64,000 nt of DNA, taken from NCBI RefSeq assembly GCF_000429785.1, contig NZ_KE386953.1:1-64000 (forward strand), given 5' to 3'. The DNA is from Chitinibacter tainanensis DSM 15459. GTDB taxonomy: Bacteria; Pseudomonadota; Gammaproteobacteria; Burkholderiales; Chitinibacteraceae. Shown here in pieces: positions 1-10,757 of this stretch. Position 1 is the first letter of the stretch. Each line of letters starts with the position of its first letter. The notes beneath the pieces are model-generated. The model saw only the letters and a list, made by a program, of their open reading frames with translations. It did no database searches and had not been told where the DNA came from. A program made the translations under genes and the position numbers.

Positions 1-67
1 GTTCGACTTGCATGTGTAAAGCATGCCGCCAGCGTTCAATCTGAGCCAGGATCAAACTCTTTCGTTT
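1..67 (-). rRNA. rrs: 16S ribosomal RNA, 5' end only
   Basis: Read on the minus strand, this is the first part of a 16S rRNA. It includes AGAGTTTGATCCTGGCTCAG, the classical universal 27F site, followed by the ATTGAACGCTGGCGGCATGC start typical of betaproteobacteria. The gene runs off the left edge of the window, so only its 5' end is visible. The exact mature 5' end is estimated from E. coli numbering, a few bases upstream of the AGAGTTTG motif. Confidence 0.97.
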
Positions 68-221
68 AATCTCTAAGCTATTTTTACTACTTGGCTTGTA
101 CTTCAATACTCAAAGAAAATCACGAGTTAACAGGCAAAGCCTGCTGACTTGTTTTTTTCCTATCATCTGAGTGCAAGCACTTGTTTCGACTTACGAATCA
201 AGCACTCACACTCATCGGCTG

Positions 222-237
222 TAATTTGTTAAAGATC
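222..237 (-). promoter_or_regulatory. rrn leader boxA antitermination site
   Basis: On the minus strand the leader reads GATCTTTAACAAATTA, close to the E. coli boxA context (GCTCTTTAACAATTTA). It lies between the rRNA promoter and the 16S gene, where NusB/S10 load to form the antitermination complex. The rest of the stretch from 68 to 294 is untranslated rRNA leader. An 87-codon frame on the plus strand here is not a gene. Confidence 0.8.
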
Positions 238-294
238 GGGCTGGCGACTAGAGAAACTCGTTTTGTTTCGCTGCGTCATCAGCAGAGAGGCCGA

Positions 295-323
295 ACTATA
301 CCCACCCATCGGAAACACGTCAA
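295..323 (-). promoter_or_regulatory. rRNA operon promoter
   Basis: On the minus strand there is TTGACG (318-323), a 17-bp spacer and TATAGT (295-300), a near-consensus sigma70 promoter pointing at the 16S gene. Transcription should start near 288, leaving a leader of about 220 bases that carries boxA. Nothing else is recognisable between 324 and the grxC start at 512, which must hold the divergent grxC promoter; no convincing -35/-10 pair was found there. Confidence 0.8.
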
Positions 324-511
324 CACCAATCCAACGAAAAAGCACCAACAAGTCGATAAGCGATTGATTTTCATAAACCTCTATCAGGCAACTTTTGCGA
401 CCAGAAACTTAAGACTTGCATTTCCGCTTTGGCGCCACATCTAGAAAGATGTACTCAACAAGAGCAAAGTCAGCACAAAATTCACTGGCTTTGCACAAGG
501 ATAGCGACCAA

Positions 512-775
512 ATGGCCAAAGTAATCATGTATAGCACCGGCTACTGCCCCTATTGCGATCGGGCAGAGCGCCTACTTAAAGAACGCGGTGTCGATAATCT
601 GGAAAAAATCCGCGTGGACCTCGATCCTACGCAACGTGAAGCCATGATGGCACGCACCCAGCGCCGTACAGTGCCGCAAATTTACATTGATGATTATCAT
701 GTAGGTGGTTTTGACGACTTGGCAGCCCTGGATCACGCTGGCAAATTAATCCCTTTGCTGCAAGGTGAACAATAA
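512..775 (+). CDS. grxC: glutaredoxin 3
   Basis: An 87-residue thioredoxin-fold protein that reduces disulfides and protein-glutathione adducts in the cytoplasm using glutathione. The dithiol active site CPYC sits at residues 12-15, the cis-proline motif TVP at about 53-55, and a glycine pair precedes the C-terminal helix, giving the usual length of glutaredoxin 3. The reading frame extends 32 codons upstream, but the ATG at 512 gives the family N-terminus (MAKVIMYST) and has AAGGA about ten bases upstream. It is followed by secB in the same direction, an order common in proteobacteria. Confidence 0.95.
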   Translation: MAKVIMYSTGYCPYCDRAERLLKERGVDNLEKIRVDLDPTQREAMMARTQRRTVPQIYIDDYHVGGFDDLAALDHAGKLIPLLQGEQ

Positions 776-921
776 GCGTCATCTGGATACCAAATCACCG
801 CAGAGATCATGGCATCAGGCGAACAACTATGCGATGATTCCTGCGCGCTGAATAACGCTATCAATACTGATAGCTATGTAGCGAATACTTGTTTAAAAAT
901 CACGACTCAAAGGGATGGACC

Positions 922-1395
922 ATGAGCGAAGAAAACCAAGAAGTACAACAACCGATTTTCGCCGTACAAAAACTGTACGTAACCGACATTTCGCTCGAAT
1001 CGCCAAACGCGCCAAATTCTTTCATGGAACAAGCGCAACCTGAATTCAATATCCAGTTCCGCAACCAAGCTAAAAGCTTCGACAATGGCTTTTACGAGGC
1101 TGGACTGACCGTTACTGCCACGGCCAAAGTGGAAGATCGCACCGTATTTCTGGTGGAAGTAACACAAGCTGGTCTGTTCCAGATTGAAAACGTACCTGAG
1201 CAAGAACTGGATCCGCTGCTGGGCATCGGTTGCCCAAGTATTCTGTTCCCGTATCTGCGCGAAGCCGTATCAGATCTGACTACCCGTGCAGGCTTCCCTC
1301 CGCTGATTCTGCAACCGATCAACTTCGAAGCGATCTACCTGCAACAGCGTCAACAAGCTGCCGCACAAGAAGCCAATGAGCAAACCACTCATTAA
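922..1395 (+). CDS. secB: protein-export chaperone SecB
   Basis: A 157-residue cytoplasmic chaperone that keeps presecretory proteins unfolded and hands them to SecA. The sequence has the SecB core: a short acidic N-terminus, FAVQKLYVTDISLE, the substrate-groove region, and the GCPSILFPYLRE segment near residue 110. The start at 922 gives the normal N-terminus. A longer in-frame start at 889 adds 11 untypical residues. Its end overlaps the next gene by 20 bases, so the two are probably translationally coupled. Confidence 0.96.
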   Translation: MSEENQEVQQPIFAVQKLYVTDISLESPNAPNSFMEQAQPEFNIQFRNQAKSFDNGFYEAGLTVTATAKVEDRTVFLVEVTQAGLFQIENVPEQELDPLLGIGCPSILFPYLREAVSDLTTRAGFPPLILQPINFEAIYLQQRQQAAAQEANEQTTH

Positions 1396-1837
1396 TCGCG
1401 CTGCATATTATTTGCACGTAGGTGCACTACTGGCCTTGGCGGCCGGTAGTGTGCATGCGCTGGAATACCGTTCCAGCGCGCGTCATGGCGTTATTCTGTA
1501 TGAGGCGCCCAACGAAAACAGCACGAAACGCTTTGTATTAAGTGCCAACATTCCGCTCGAACTCATCGCCGAACAAGGCAATTGGCTACGTGTACGAGAT
1601 CGGGATGGTACGCTGGCTTGGCTTGCCAAAACCGACGCCAGTAGCACTCGTTATGTGCAAGTGAGCAAACTGACAGAGATTCGCGTAGCGCCGCAGCCAC
1701 AAGCTACCACCCTCTTCAAAGCCGAACGCAATGTACTATTGCAACTGCTGGACAACACCGGCACCGGCTGGCTGAAAGTCAAACATCGTGATGGCCAAAC
1801 CGGCTACATCCGTATCGAAGAAGTTTGGGGCGTATAG
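1376..1837 (+). CDS. exported SH3-domain protein
   Basis: A 153-residue protein with a signal peptide (hydrophobic run at residues 13-26, likely cut after SVHA) and two bacterial SH3-like repeats at about 35-85 and 100-150, each with a GxWLxVxxxDGxxxW/Y pattern. Such domains bind peptidoglycan peptides, so a periplasmic cell-wall role is likely, but the precise function is unknown. The same kind of protein lies between secB and gpsA in other Neisseriales. It starts inside the end of secB in another frame. Confidence 0.75.
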   Translation: MSKPLINRAAYYLHVGALLALAAGSVHALEYRSSARHGVILYEAPNENSTKRFVLSANIPLELIAEQGNWLRVRDRDGTLAWLAKTDASSTRYVQVSKLTEIRVAPQPQATTLFKAERNVLLQLLDNTGTGWLKVKHRDGQTGYIRIEEVWGV

Positions 1838-1859
1838 CCCCTCTGCAGGAGATCAACCC

Positions 1860-2852
1860 TTGAAACTTGCCGTTCTTGGCGCTGGCGCTTGGGGCACCGC
1901 CCTAGCGATCCGTTTTGCCGACCGCCAATCGGTTACGCTGTGGTCGCGTGAAGCTGAGCAAGTTGCGACCATGCGCACCGAAGCCTGCAACACACGCTAC
2001 CTGCCGGATGCGCCCTTCCCCGCGCAACTGCAAGTCACCGCATCCATGGCAGAAGCCATCAGCGATGCCGGCTTAGTTTTGATTGTAACGCCGATGTCTG
2101 GCCTGCGTAGCACCTTGAAAGCACTGGCCGAACTTGGCAATACCGCACCCGTTTTGTGGGCGTGCAAAGGCTTGGAAGCGGGCACTATGCTGCTGCCGCA
2201 TCAAGTCGCCGAGCAAGAGATGCCCGATCATATTCCGCGCGGCATGCTCTCTGGCCCCAGCTTTGCGCAGGAAGTCGCCAAAGGCCTGCCCGCGGCAGTG
2301 ACTATTGCCGCGAGTGATGCGGCGTTTGCCCAGCAAGTGGTGAATGATCTGAATACTAATGTACTGCGCCTCTACGCCTCCGATGACTTGGTGGGCGTAG
2401 AAATTGGCGCCGCCGTTAAAAACGTCATGGCGATCGCTGCCGGGGTAGCCGATGGCCTGAATCTGGGCCTGAATGCTCGCGCGGCGCTGCTGACTCGCGG
2501 CTTAGCCGAGATGGCGCGCTTCTGCGTCGCTTTGGGTGGCAAGCCCGAAACCATGATGGGTCTGGCCGGGATCGGTGATTTGATGCTCACTGCGACCGGT
2601 GATCTATCCCGCAATCGCCGGGTTGGCCTGCTGCTAGCACAGGGGCTTGATCTGGATGGCGTACTGAAAAATCTTGGCCACGTCGCCGAGGGCGTACCCA
2701 CTGCTCGCGAAGTATTGCGCCAAGCCAATGAGCTGGGTATCGATATGCCAATTACACAATCGGTGTGCCAGGTCTTGTTCGAGCAAGCGCAGGTCAGCGA
2801 CATTATTGCTGATCTCATGGGCCGCAGCCCGAAAATGGAAGCCGTGGTCTAA
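1860..2852 (+). CDS. gpsA: glycerol-3-phosphate dehydrogenase [NAD(P)+]
   Basis: A 330-residue cytoplasmic enzyme that reduces dihydroxyacetone phosphate to sn-glycerol-3-phosphate for phospholipid synthesis. The nucleotide-binding loop GAGAWG is at residues 7-12. The catalytic region contains [17 protein letters not shown], with the active lysine near residue 190. The start is TTG at 1860, preceded by CAGGAGATCAACCC. The ATG at 1788 lies inside the SH3 gene, would add 24 untypical residues, and would misplace the Rossmann fold. The length matches the family. Confidence 0.95.
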   Translation: MKLAVLGAGAWGTALAIRFADRQSVTLWSREAEQVATMRTEACNTRYLPDAPFPAQLQVTASMAEAISDAGLVLIVTPMSGLRSTLKALAELGNTAPVLWACKGLEAGTMLLPHQVAEQEMPDHIPRGMLSGPSFAQEVAKGLPAAVTIAASDAAFAQQVVNDLNTNVLRLYASDDLVGVEIGAAVKNVMAIAAGVADGLNLGLNARAALLTRGLAEMARFCVALGGKPETMMGLAGIGDLMLTATGDLSRNRRVGLLLAQGLDLDGVLKNLGHVAEGVPTAREVLRQANELGIDMPITQSVCQVLFEQAQVSDIIADLMGRSPKMEAVV

Positions 2853-2869
2853 GCACCCCGCCCCCAAGC

Positions 2870-2894
2870 AAGCCACCTGCGGGTGGCTTTTTTC
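2870..2894 (+). terminator. intrinsic terminator of the secB-gpsA unit
   Basis: The stem AGCCACC / GGTGGCT (2871-2877 with 2882-2888) closes a four-base loop and is followed directly by a T-run, 18 bases after the gpsA stop. Confidence 0.85.
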
Positions 2895-2970
2895 TTGACC
2901 TTTACTTGCTGTGCCCAAGCCCAAGCGCCGCCTATACTGAGGCTTTACCGCCTCAATAGCACAAGGCGCC

Positions 2971-5900
2971 ATGCTCAGCGACTTCTTTCTCGCCGCCGAT
3001 ATACCTAGCCAGCTACTGCTCTATGGCAGCTATCGCTACGATCTGGTGGCCTTGTCTTTTGTCATTGCCATTCTGAGCTCAGCCATGGCCTTGCAGGTGG
3101 CTGGCATGGCGCGACTAGCTCACACGCGAGCCTTGCGGCAGGTGGCTTTTCTCACTGGCTCTTTTGCCTTAGGCGTGGGCATCTGGTCGATGCATTTTAT
3201 TGGCATGCTGGCGTTTTCGCTCTGCACCACCATCAGCTACGACTATGGCCTCACCTTGCTATCGATGCTGCCCGCCGTGTTGGCCTCATGGGTAACACTG
3301 AATCTGCTGTGGCAGCGGGACATTAACCGCTGGCAACTCGTGATCGGCGGGGTACTGGTCGGCAGTGGGATTGGTGCAATGCATTATGCCGGCATGGGTG
3401 CCATGCGGATGAGCCCTTTGCTGCGCTACGACCCATGGTGGTTTGCAGCCTCCATTGTGGTGGCGGTAGTACTGGCTATGCTGGCTCTCTGGATCCGCTT
3501 TGGTCTACGGCGCCGCGGCCGCTTTAGCGCCTTGCAGTCGATTTTGCTGGGTGGCATCGTGATGGGCTGCGCGATTACTGGTATGCACTATACGGGTATG
3601 GCCGCGGCACGCTTTGTAGGAAGCGCTGATCCGGCCTATACCCCCACGATGGGTGCCAACACCTATCTCGCCATCAGCATCGCACTCTTTACCATCACGG
3701 CTAGCGTGTTTGTGCTGGCCGGCAATGCCCTTTTGCGCTATCGCCAGCTGTTGCGGCAGATGCAAAGTAATGAAGCGCAAATGCGCGCGATCGTCGATAC
3801 CGCCGTTGATGGCATCATTACCATCGATCAACACGGCCTGATCCGCGCGCTTAATCAGGCGGCCGAGCAGCAATTTGGCTGGCCTGCCGCCGAGTTAATC
3901 GGGCAAAACATCAACCGGCTGATGCCCCAGCCTTATCGCTCTGAGCATGATGGTTATCTATTGCATTACCTGCAAACTGGGGACGCCCGCATCATTGGCC
4001 AAGGGCGTGAAGTTTATGCCCAGCGCCGCGATGGCTCGGTGTTTCCGATCCGGCTGGCCGTGGGCCGCACCCAGATGGCCGGCGAGCCGATGTTTGTTGG
4101 CTTTATCACCGATATCAGCGAGCGTGTCCGGATTGCCAAAGCCCTGCAATCGAGCGAACAACAATACCGCACCCTGATAGCCAATATGCCTGGCGTGGCT
4201 TTTCGCAGCAAAGTTGATTTTGACTGGACCAAACTGTTTATCAGCCAAGGCATGACGCAACTCAGCGGTTGGCCAGCCGAAATGTTTCTGGATGGCAGCC
4301 TAAGCACAGTCAGCATCATTCATCCGGACGATCTGGCACGAGTGCGCGTCTGCATTGATGCTGCCATCAGCGCCCAGCAATCCTATGTGGTGGAATACCG
4401 CATTCTGTATCGGGGTGGTGGCGAGCGCTGGGTGTCAGAAAGCGCCGGCGTGGTGTACGACGAGCAAGGCCAGGCGCAGTGGATTGATGGCGTACTGCTG
4501 GATATTACCGAGAGCAAAATCCGCGCAGCAGAACACGAAGGCATTGTGCATGCCATTTCACGCGCGCTCAGCGTGGTTGAATTTGACCTGACCGGCACGA
4601 TCCTCGCCGTCAATGACAACTTCCTCAGCCTCACTGGCTATAGCGCGGCCGAACTCATTGGCCAGCACCATAGCCTGCTGTGCTTTACCGAGGAGCGTGA
4701 CAGCCCAGAATATCAAGCCTTCTGGCAACGCTTGCAGCAGGGTGAATTTCAAAGCGGCGAATACCGCCGACGTGGTCAAGCCGGGCAAGAAATCTGGATT
4801 CAATCCGTCTACAACCCGATTCTGGATCTGGATGGGCAACCTTGGAAAGTGGTGAAGTTGGCGCATGATCTGGCCGAGCGCAAAAAAATGGAGCAGGCAC
4901 TGACCGAAGCGCGCGATCGTGCCGAACAAGCCGCTGCCGCCAAGGGCATGTTTTTGGCCAATATGAGCCATGAAATCCGCACGCCAATGAACGCCATTTT
5001 GGGGTTTACCGAACTCTTGCAGCACACGCCCCTAGATGCCCAGCAGGCTCGCCACCTCGACATCGTACGCCAATCGGCCCGCGCGCTGCTGGGGCTATTG
5101 AACGATATTCTGGACACCGCCAAACTCGAACGTGGCGCTCTTGAGCTGGAAGAAGCCGACTTCTCACTGCGCCAGCTGTGCGAGCAACTGATCAACACCT
5201 TCGCCCTGCAAGCCCAGCAAAAAGGCTTGGCGCTCACCTTGCACTATGCGCCCGATTGCCCTGCAGCGATTCGCGGCGATGCGCTGCGGCTGCGACAAAT
5301 CCTGACCAATTTGCTCGGCAATGCCGTGAAATTTACCGAGCACGGGCAAGTTAGCCTCAGCGTCGAGTGCGATCAAACACAGCTGCGCTGCCAGATCAAC
5401 GATACCGGCATTGGCATTGCCCAGGATCGGCTCGAAACCATTTTCGCGCCCTTTACCCAGGCCGATGTGTCGATGGCGCGCCGCTTCGGTGGCACTGGCC
5501 TGGGCACAACCATCGCCCGGCAACTGGCAGAACTGATGGGCGGCACCATCAGCGTCAGCAGTAGCGAAGGTGTGGGTAGCTGCTTTACGCTGCAGCTACC
5601 TTTACGCGCAGCCAACATGGCCGAGGAAGTCGCCCAGGGTAAGGCAATTGTGCTCCCGCCATTACGCCTCCTGGTAGCAGATGATGTGGCGCAAAACTTG
5701 GAGCTAATGCAGCTATTACTCCAGCAAGACGGGCATCAGGTCACGCTGGCACAGGGCGGCGCGGCGGCAATTCAGGCCTTTGAGCAGGGTGAATTTGATG
5801 TGGTACTAATGGATGTGCAAATGCCACAGATCGATGGCTTGCAGGCCACGCGGCACATTTTGCGCTGGGCCGCCGCAGAAGGCCGGCCAGCACCACCCGT

Positions 5901-6660
5901 CATTGCGCTCACCGCCAGCGTACTCTCGCAAGACCGCGCGGATGCGGAAGCTGCCGGCATGGTCGGCTTTGCCTCCAAGCCCGTCGATCACGCGGCGCTC
6001 AATGCCGAAATAGCACGAGTCTTGGGCTTGCCGACGAGCCCAATTTCTGTGACAAGTCATCCATCTCAAGGCCTAGCCTTGGGGCAAGTTGGTGCCACCA
6101 TTGATGCAGTCAGTGCAACGATCGATCGCGCCGGCGCTCTCGCCCGCTGGGGTAGCGAGGCAACATGGCAAACCCATCTGGCCGCTTTTGTGCAGGAATA
6201 TCAAAACTTGCCTGCCGAGCTAAACACTGCCGATGCTGACGCACTAGCCGCCACCGCACACCGGCTACGCGGGGTGGCCGCCAATCTGGGGCTCACCGCG
6301 ATGACCCAGTGGGCCCAGCAAATCGAATCCACCCGCACCCTGCCCAGTGGCTGGCAAACTGAATGGGCCAGCCTACTGGCCTCAGCGAGCGCCGCAATGT
6401 CGCCCGCAAGCGCAGCCACACCAGCAAACACAGGTACACCGCTGCCTGCCACCCCTGAATTAGCAGCGACGCTGTCTGTACTGGCCGCCGCGTTTGCCCG
6501 TGGCGAGCTAGCCGAAGACACCCTCGCCCCTTTGCAGGCTTATTGCCCACCGGCCTTATGGCAAGCCCTCAACCACGCACTGGGGCAATTCGATTTTGAT
6601 GCAGCCCTCGCCACCCTGCAGCAATGGCAACAGACCTTGAGCGGAGAACAGCATGACTGA
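2971..6660 (+). CDS. MHYT-PAS hybrid sensor histidine kinase
   Basis: A 1229-residue inner-membrane signalling protein. The N-terminus (about 15-260) is an MHYT integral-membrane sensor with the signatures MHFIGM, MHYAGM and MHYTGM, proposed to bind a metal and sense a gas. Three PAS domains follow (about 270-645), then HisKA with the phospho-acceptor His667 ([10 protein letters not shown]) and an HATPase domain. A receiver domain with Asp948 (LMDVQMP) and an HPt domain with His1097 ([12 protein letters not shown]) complete it. It therefore carries a full phosphorelay in one chain. The stop overlaps the start of the HD-GYP regulator by eight bases, so that protein is its likely output partner. 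Confidence 0.9.
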   Translation: MLSDFFLAADIPSQLLLYGSYRYDLVALSFVIAILSSAMALQVAGMARLAHTRALRQVAFLTGSFALGVGIWSMHFIGMLAFSLCTTISYDYGLTLLSMLPAVLASWVTLNLLWQRDINRWQLVIGGVLVGSGIGAMHYAGMGAMRMSPLLRYDPWWFAASIVVAVVLAMLALWIRFGLRRRGRFSALQSILLGGIVMGCAITGMHYTGMAAARFVGSADPAYTPTMGANTYLAISIALFTITASVFVLAGNALLRYRQLLRQMQSNEAQMRAIVDTAVDGIITIDQHGLIRALNQAAEQQFGWPAAELIGQNINRLMPQPYRSEHDGYLLHYLQTGDARIIGQGREVYAQRRDGSVFPIRLAVGRTQMAGEPMFVGFITDISERVRIAKALQSSEQQYRTLIANMPGVAFRSKVDFDWTKLFISQGMTQLSGWPAEMFLDGSLSTVSIIHPDDLARVRVCIDAAISAQQSYVVEYRILYRGGGERWVSESAGVVYDEQGQAQWIDGVLLDITESKIRAAEHEGIVHAISRALSVVEFDLTGTILAVNDNFLSLTGYSAAELIGQHHSLLCFTEERDSPEYQAFWQRLQQGEFQSGEYRRRGQAGQEIWIQSVYNPILDLDGQPWKVVKLAHDLAERKKMEQALTEARDRAEQAAAAKGMFLANMSHEIRTPMNAILGFTELLQHTPLDAQQARHLDIVRQSARALLGLLNDILDTAKLERGALELEEADFSLRQLCEQLINTFALQAQQKGLALTLHYAPDCPAAIRGDALRLRQILTNLLGNAVKFTEHGQVSLSVECDQTQLRCQINDTGIGIAQDRLETIFAPFTQADVSMARRFGGTGLGTTIARQLAELMGGTISVSSSEGVGSCFTLQLPLRAANMAEEVAQGKAIVLPPLRLLVADDVAQNLELMQLLLQQDGHQVTLAQGGAAAIQAFEQGEFDVVLMDVQMPQIDGLQATRHILRWAAAEGRPAPPVIALTASVLSQDRADAEAAGMVGFASKPVDHAALNAEIARVLGLPTSPISVTSHPSQGLALGQVGATIDAVSATIDRAGALARWGSEATWQTHLAAFVQEYQNLPAELNTADADALAATAHRLRGVAANLGLTAMTQWAQQIESTRTLPSGWQTEWASLLASASAAMSPASAATPANTGTPLPATPELAATLSVLAAAFARGELAEDTLAPLQAYCPPALWQALNHALGQFDFDAALATLQQWQQTLSGEQHD

Positions 6661-7636
6661 GCCTAATCCCCTGCTACTGCTGGTTGATGATGAGCCCAAT
6701 AATCTGCAGGTGCTGCGCCATATTCTGCAAGAACATTACCGGTTGCAATTTGCCCGCGATGGTGAAAAAGCACTGCAACTTGTGAGCCAAACGCCGCCAG
6801 CGCTGATCTTGCTCGATGTCATGATGCCGAACATGACCGGGCTAGAAGTCTGTCGGCGGTTAAAGGCCGATCCGGCAACGGTCAATATCCCGGTGATATT
6901 CGTCACGGCCCTGAGCGATAGTAATGACGAAGCCGAAGGCTTTGCGGCCGGCGCGGTTGACTACATCACCAAACCAGTCAGCCCTCCCATCGTGCTGGCG
7001 CGAGTAAAAACGCATTTATCGCTGGTGCGCGCGGATGAGCTGCGCAACACCCGGCTGGAAATCATTCGCCGGCTCGGGCGCGCGGCCGAGTTTAAAGACA
7101 ATGAAACCGGCATGCACGTGATCCGCATGAGCCACTACGCGCAAAAGCTGGCGCTGGCCGCCGGTCAAAGCGCGCATTGGGCTGAAGAATTACTGCATGC
7201 CGCGCCCATGCATGACATTGGCAAAATCGGGATTCCCGATGCGATATTGCGCAAACCTGCCAAGCTCGACCCTGCCGAATGGCAAATCATGCAAACCCAT
7301 GCCGAGATTGGCGCGCGCATCATCGGCGAAGATCGCTCAACCTTGCTGCAAATTGCCCGCACCATAGCCCTGAGCCACCATGAACGCTGGGATGGCCAAG
7401 GCTATCCGCAGGGTTTGGCTGGGGAGGCAATCCCGCTGGCGGCGCGCATCGTGGCGATTGCCGATGTCTTTGATGCGCTCACCAGTGTGCGCCCGTACAA
7501 AGCGGCCTGGACTGTAGAAGACGCGCTTGCGCATATTGCCGCCCAAGCCGGCCAGCATTTTGATCCAGCGCTGGCCGCGCTGTTTCTTACCCTCGAGCCC
7601 GAGTTACGCGCCATTCAGGCCAGCTGGCGGGATTAA
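6653..7636 (+). CDS. response regulator with HD-GYP domain (c-di-GMP phosphodiesterase)
   Basis: A 327-residue protein. The N-terminal receiver domain has Asp55 (LLDVMMP) and the acidic pocket VDDE at 11-14. The C-terminal HD-GYP domain keeps [10 protein letters not shown], the [11 protein letters not shown] motif and ADVFDALTS, so hydrolysis of cyclic di-GMP is expected. Its start lies inside the end of the hybrid kinase gene, implying coupled translation and a kinase-to-phosphodiesterase pathway controlling c-di-GMP in the cytoplasm. Confidence 0.9.
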   Translation: MTEPNPLLLLVDDEPNNLQVLRHILQEHYRLQFARDGEKALQLVSQTPPALILLDVMMPNMTGLEVCRRLKADPATVNIPVIFVTALSDSNDEAEGFAAGAVDYITKPVSPPIVLARVKTHLSLVRADELRNTRLEIIRRLGRAAEFKDNETGMHVIRMSHYAQKLALAAGQSAHWAEELLHAAPMHDIGKIGIPDAILRKPAKLDPAEWQIMQTHAEIGARIIGEDRSTLLQIARTIALSHHERWDGQGYPQGLAGEAIPLAARIVAIADVFDALTSVRPYKAAWTVEDALAHIAAQAGQHFDPALAALFLTLEPELRAIQASWRD

Positions 7637-7684
7637 CGCCCGCCCCGGCGCGGCCCAACGCTCGACCTCAGCCCAAACTCAGCC

Positions 7685-8789
7685 CTAGCGCAAAGCCGCC
7701 CGCCGCCCTTGCAGAAATAAGCTCGCCTGGCGCCGGCCATCTTCGATCAGGCGCGTTAGGTTTTCCGGATTACGATCCAGCTTGCTTTCGTAATCCAGCT
7801 CATGCAGCGCTTCGCTCATTTCAATAAACGGAATATGGTACGGTGCGGTGGCCTGCGCCAGATGGCATTTCGGGATCAGCACCGGCTGGCGGATATCAAA
7901 TTGCGCCAGAAACTCAGGGCGGAAAGCATCGCGCAGCATCAGCTCATTGAGCCAGCTTAAGGTATCGAGCTGCTGAAATAGCGACACATTGCCCACCATC
8001 TCATTGCGCCGATCAGCAATCGCTTCGGGCAGCTCAGGCACACTGCGGCAGCCGGTTGGGTTAATTTTGATCACCCAAACTTCATCCGGGATATTGCCCT
8101 CACCGACATATTGCGCACGCACTAGCTCATTGATCGGTGGGTTATCCGAAAACAGGCCATCCCAATACGCGCGGCCTTCGTGCTGTACCGCCGGGAAAAT
8201 ATTCGGCACCGCGCACGAGGCCAGAAAATGCTCCAGCTGAATCGACTCGGTGCGGGAATTAAACTTACGCAGCTCGCCGGTCAGGATATCGGCCGCCCCC
8301 CAGTAAAAGCGCCGGCGCCTGCGGCTGTGGCCCCCAGGCTTGCAGCTCGGAGAAATCAAAATGCTTTTGCAGCAGCAAGGCAAAATCGGTGAATTCGGGG
8401 CGCAGGCTTTGCGTGCTGAGCGCCATCATCCATTTGGCCAGCGGATCAGACGGGCTCATATTGAAATGCGGCATATGGCCCTTGCTGGTGGCGCGCAGCG
8501 TTTCGATGATCTGATCATTAAACTGCCGCTCGGCCGCCGTTTGCGCCATATTATCCAGCCAGAAATCCAGCAGGCGCTTGCTGGGCTGGGTATCGCCCTT
8601 GCGCAAGGCATACCAGAGCAAACCGGCACAGATCGCCCCGCCCGAGGTGCCGGATAAACTCACCAGCTCAAAATCGGACTGAAAATTCTCACTAAACAGG
8701 GCGTCGAGCGCCCCAGCGGTAAACGCGGTTTGGCTACCGCCCCCCTGGCAAGCCAGGGAGATTTTGCGACGACGGCGAGTGCTGGGCAT
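7685..8789 (-). pseudogene. patatin-like phospholipase, frameshifted
   Basis: Two overlapping frames together make one patatin. The first (from 8789) has the oxyanion segment CQGGGSQTAF and the nucleophile elbow GTSGG. The second (ending at 7685) has the catalytic dyad DG in YWDGLFSDNPP. The switch falls at a run of six C at 8296-8301 (G on the coding strand). Removing one base joins LLLGAADILTGEL in a single frame, and the span becomes exactly 367 codons plus stop. The start is preceded by GGAAAGGAT. A sequencing indel, a true pseudogene or slippage are all possible; the rest of the protein looks intact, which favours a recent event or an error. Confidence 0.8.
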
Positions 8790-8961
8790 ATCCTTTCCTC
8801 TGGCAGCTGAATAACACAGAAAAATGTAAGGATAAAATCAGCGGAACACAAGCACGGCAGCGCGTCGCGACTGCCGATGCACAGTCATGGTGTACACGCT
8901 CAGCAACGTGCCTCAATCACCAAAATTGAATCCCACCACCGAGCCTGACCCGGCCGCCCGC

Positions 8962-9753
8962 TTAGGCCGGCGCCTGCGGCACAAACCAGCGCGCTCCCTG
9001 CTGGCTAAGCTCAGATACAGGGTGATGGTATAGCTCGCTAAGGCTTTTCGTATTGAGCACCTGATCACATACCCCCGCCTGCCAGCGTCCATCACCAAAC
9101 AGCAGCAAGGCGTGGGTAGCAAATTGAGCGGCGTGATTGGGGTCATGGCTCACCACCAGCAGGCTACGGCCTGCCGCGCGCTCGGCACGCAGCACCTGCA
9201 AGGCTTGTTGCTGATGGCGCACATCCAACTGCGAGAGCGGTTCGTCTAGTAACAGCAGCGGCGCTTGCTGGGTTAAGGCCGTGGCCAGCGCCACCCGCCG
9301 ACGCTCACCGCCCGACAGGCTGGCCAAGTCGCGCTCGCCAAAGCCCTGCAAATCCAGCCGCGCCAGCTGCGCTTCGGCCAGCGCCAGATCGGTCGCGCCC
9401 TCCCAAGCCCAGCGGCTTAAATGCGGGTGGCGGCCAGTGAGGGTCTTTTCCAGTACCGAGAGTGGAAACGGGCATTCGTCCTGCTGGGTTTGCCAGGCGA
9501 TCAGCCGGGCACGCTCGGCCGGCGGCACCCGGCACAAGGGCAACAGTCCGCCCGCCGCGGCGAGCTGAACTTCCCCCGCGGCCGGGGCGCGCCAGCCGGC
9601 CAAGGTGGCCAGCAAAGTACTTTTGCCGCAGCCATTTTCCCCCAGCACAATCCAGCCTTCACCCGGCTGAATGCTCAGCTGCAAATCGCGCACCAGCTCG
9701 CGCGAGCCTTGTTGCAAGCTCAGCTGTTGCACCTGCATTAACGCTGCGGTCAT
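8962..9753 (-). CDS. btuD: vitamin B12 ABC transporter, ATP-binding subunit
   Basis: A 263-residue ABC ATPase. Walker A is GENGCGKST at residues 38-46, the signature LSGGERRRVALA and Walker B LLLLDEPLSQLD follow, and an H-loop lies in VVSHDPNHAA. With BtuC it drives import of corrinoids across the inner membrane. The ATG at 9753 overlaps the btuC stop as ATGA; a longer frame to 9789 adds 12 untypical residues. It is the last gene of the riboswitch-led B12 unit. Confidence 0.88.
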   Translation of the reverse strand: MTAALMQVQQLSLQQGSRELVRDLQLSIQPGEGWIVLGENGCGKSTLLATLAGWRAPAAGEVQLAAAGGLLPLCRVPPAERARLIAWQTQQDECPFPLSVLEKTLTGRHPHLSRWAWEGATDLALAEAQLARLDLQGFGERDLASLSGGERRRVALATALTQQAPLLLLDEPLSQLDVRHQQQALQVLRAERAAGRSLLVVSHDPNHAAQFATHALLLFGDGRWQAGVCDQVLNTKSLSELYHHPVSELSQQGARWFVPQAPA

Positions 9754-10757
9754 GCCCGCCCCCCGCCCGCGCGCTGGGCCAGCAACCATAAAAACACCGG
9801 CACCCCCAGCAGTGCCATCACCACCCCCACCGGCAATTGCTGTGGCGCCAATAATGTACGCGCCAGCATATCGGCCAGCAGCAGCACCACGCCACCGGCC
9901 AGCGCCGCCGCTGGCAGCAGCAAGCGTAAATCCTGCCCAATCACCAGCCGCAAGGCATGCGGCACAATCAAACCCACAAAGCCGATCATGCCAGCGGTGG
10001 TCACCGCCAGTGCGCAGGCCAGCGCCGCGGCGAAATACAATATCCAGCGCAAAATGGTGTGATTCAGCCCCAGCGAAAACGCGGCTTGCGAACTCATGCC
10101 CATGATGTTCAGCTCACGCGCCAGCGGCCACAGCAGCAGCAACATCAGCCCCAGCATCACCAGTGCTGGCAGCCAGGCCGCGCCGGCCAGATCGCCCATT
10201 AGCCAGAAAATCATGCCGCGCAACAAGCCATCGGGCGCCATGCTCAGCAGCAAGGACGACAGCGCGCCACAAAACGCCGCCAACGCCACGCCGGTGAGTA
10301 GCAAGCGCGTCTGGGTGCTGGATTGATCGCGCCCGGCCAGCAAAAACACCACCACGATGGTCAGCAAAGCCCCGGCGCCGGCAGCCAGATTTACGCCCCA
10401 GATACCCACCCCCAGTAATAGTGCCAACAACGCACCCACACTGGCCCCGCCGGAAGTACCCAGGATGTACGGATCAGCCAGCGGATTGCGCAGCAGCACC
10501 TGCTGCAAGGTGCCGGCCAGCGCCAGCAGCCCGCCCACGCCAATCGCCGCCAGCGTGCGCGGCAGGCGGAGCGCCAGCACCACATCGCGCGCCAAGGCCG
10601 CTTCTGCGCCCCCGCCCCACAACTGCCACGGGCGGTAATTAGTGCTCCCAAAACACAGGCTGGCGGCCACGGCCAGCGCCAATAGCAATAGCAACACGCT
10701 CAAAGTACTGATAACACGCCGCGGAGTTAGCCGCGCGGGAGCCGCCGCGCGACTCAT
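9750..10757 (-). CDS. btuC: vitamin B12 ABC transporter, permease subunit
   Basis: A 335-residue FecCD-family permease with about ten membrane helices and conserved segments such as LRLPRTLAAIGVGGLLALAG and GMIGFVGLIVPH. It forms the inner-membrane channel with BtuD. Its stop overlaps btuD and its start overlaps btuF, four bases each, so the three transporter genes are tightly coupled. The family also includes iron-siderophore permeases; the B12 assignment comes from the operon. Confidence 0.88.
   Translation of the reverse strand: MSRAAAPARLTPRRVISTLSVLLLLLALAVAASLCFGSTNYRPWQLWGGGAEAALARDVVLALRLPRTLAAIGVGGLLALAGTLQQVLLRNPLADPYILGTSGGASVGALLALLLGVGIWGVNLAAGAGALLTIVVVFLLAGRDQSSTQTRLLLTGVALAAFCGALSSLLLSMAPDGLLRGMIFWLMGDLAGAAWLPALVMLGLMLLLLWPLARELNIMGMSSQAAFSLGLNHTILRWILYFAAALACALAVTTAGMIGFVGLIVPHALRLVIGQDLRLLLPAAALAGGVVLLLADMLARTLLAPQQLPVGVVMALLGVPVFLWLLAQRAGGGRA

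Noticed and set aside
181-444. 87-codon frame upstream of grxC
   Set aside because: It covers the rRNA leader, boxA and the rRNA promoter, and its sequence resembles no protein.
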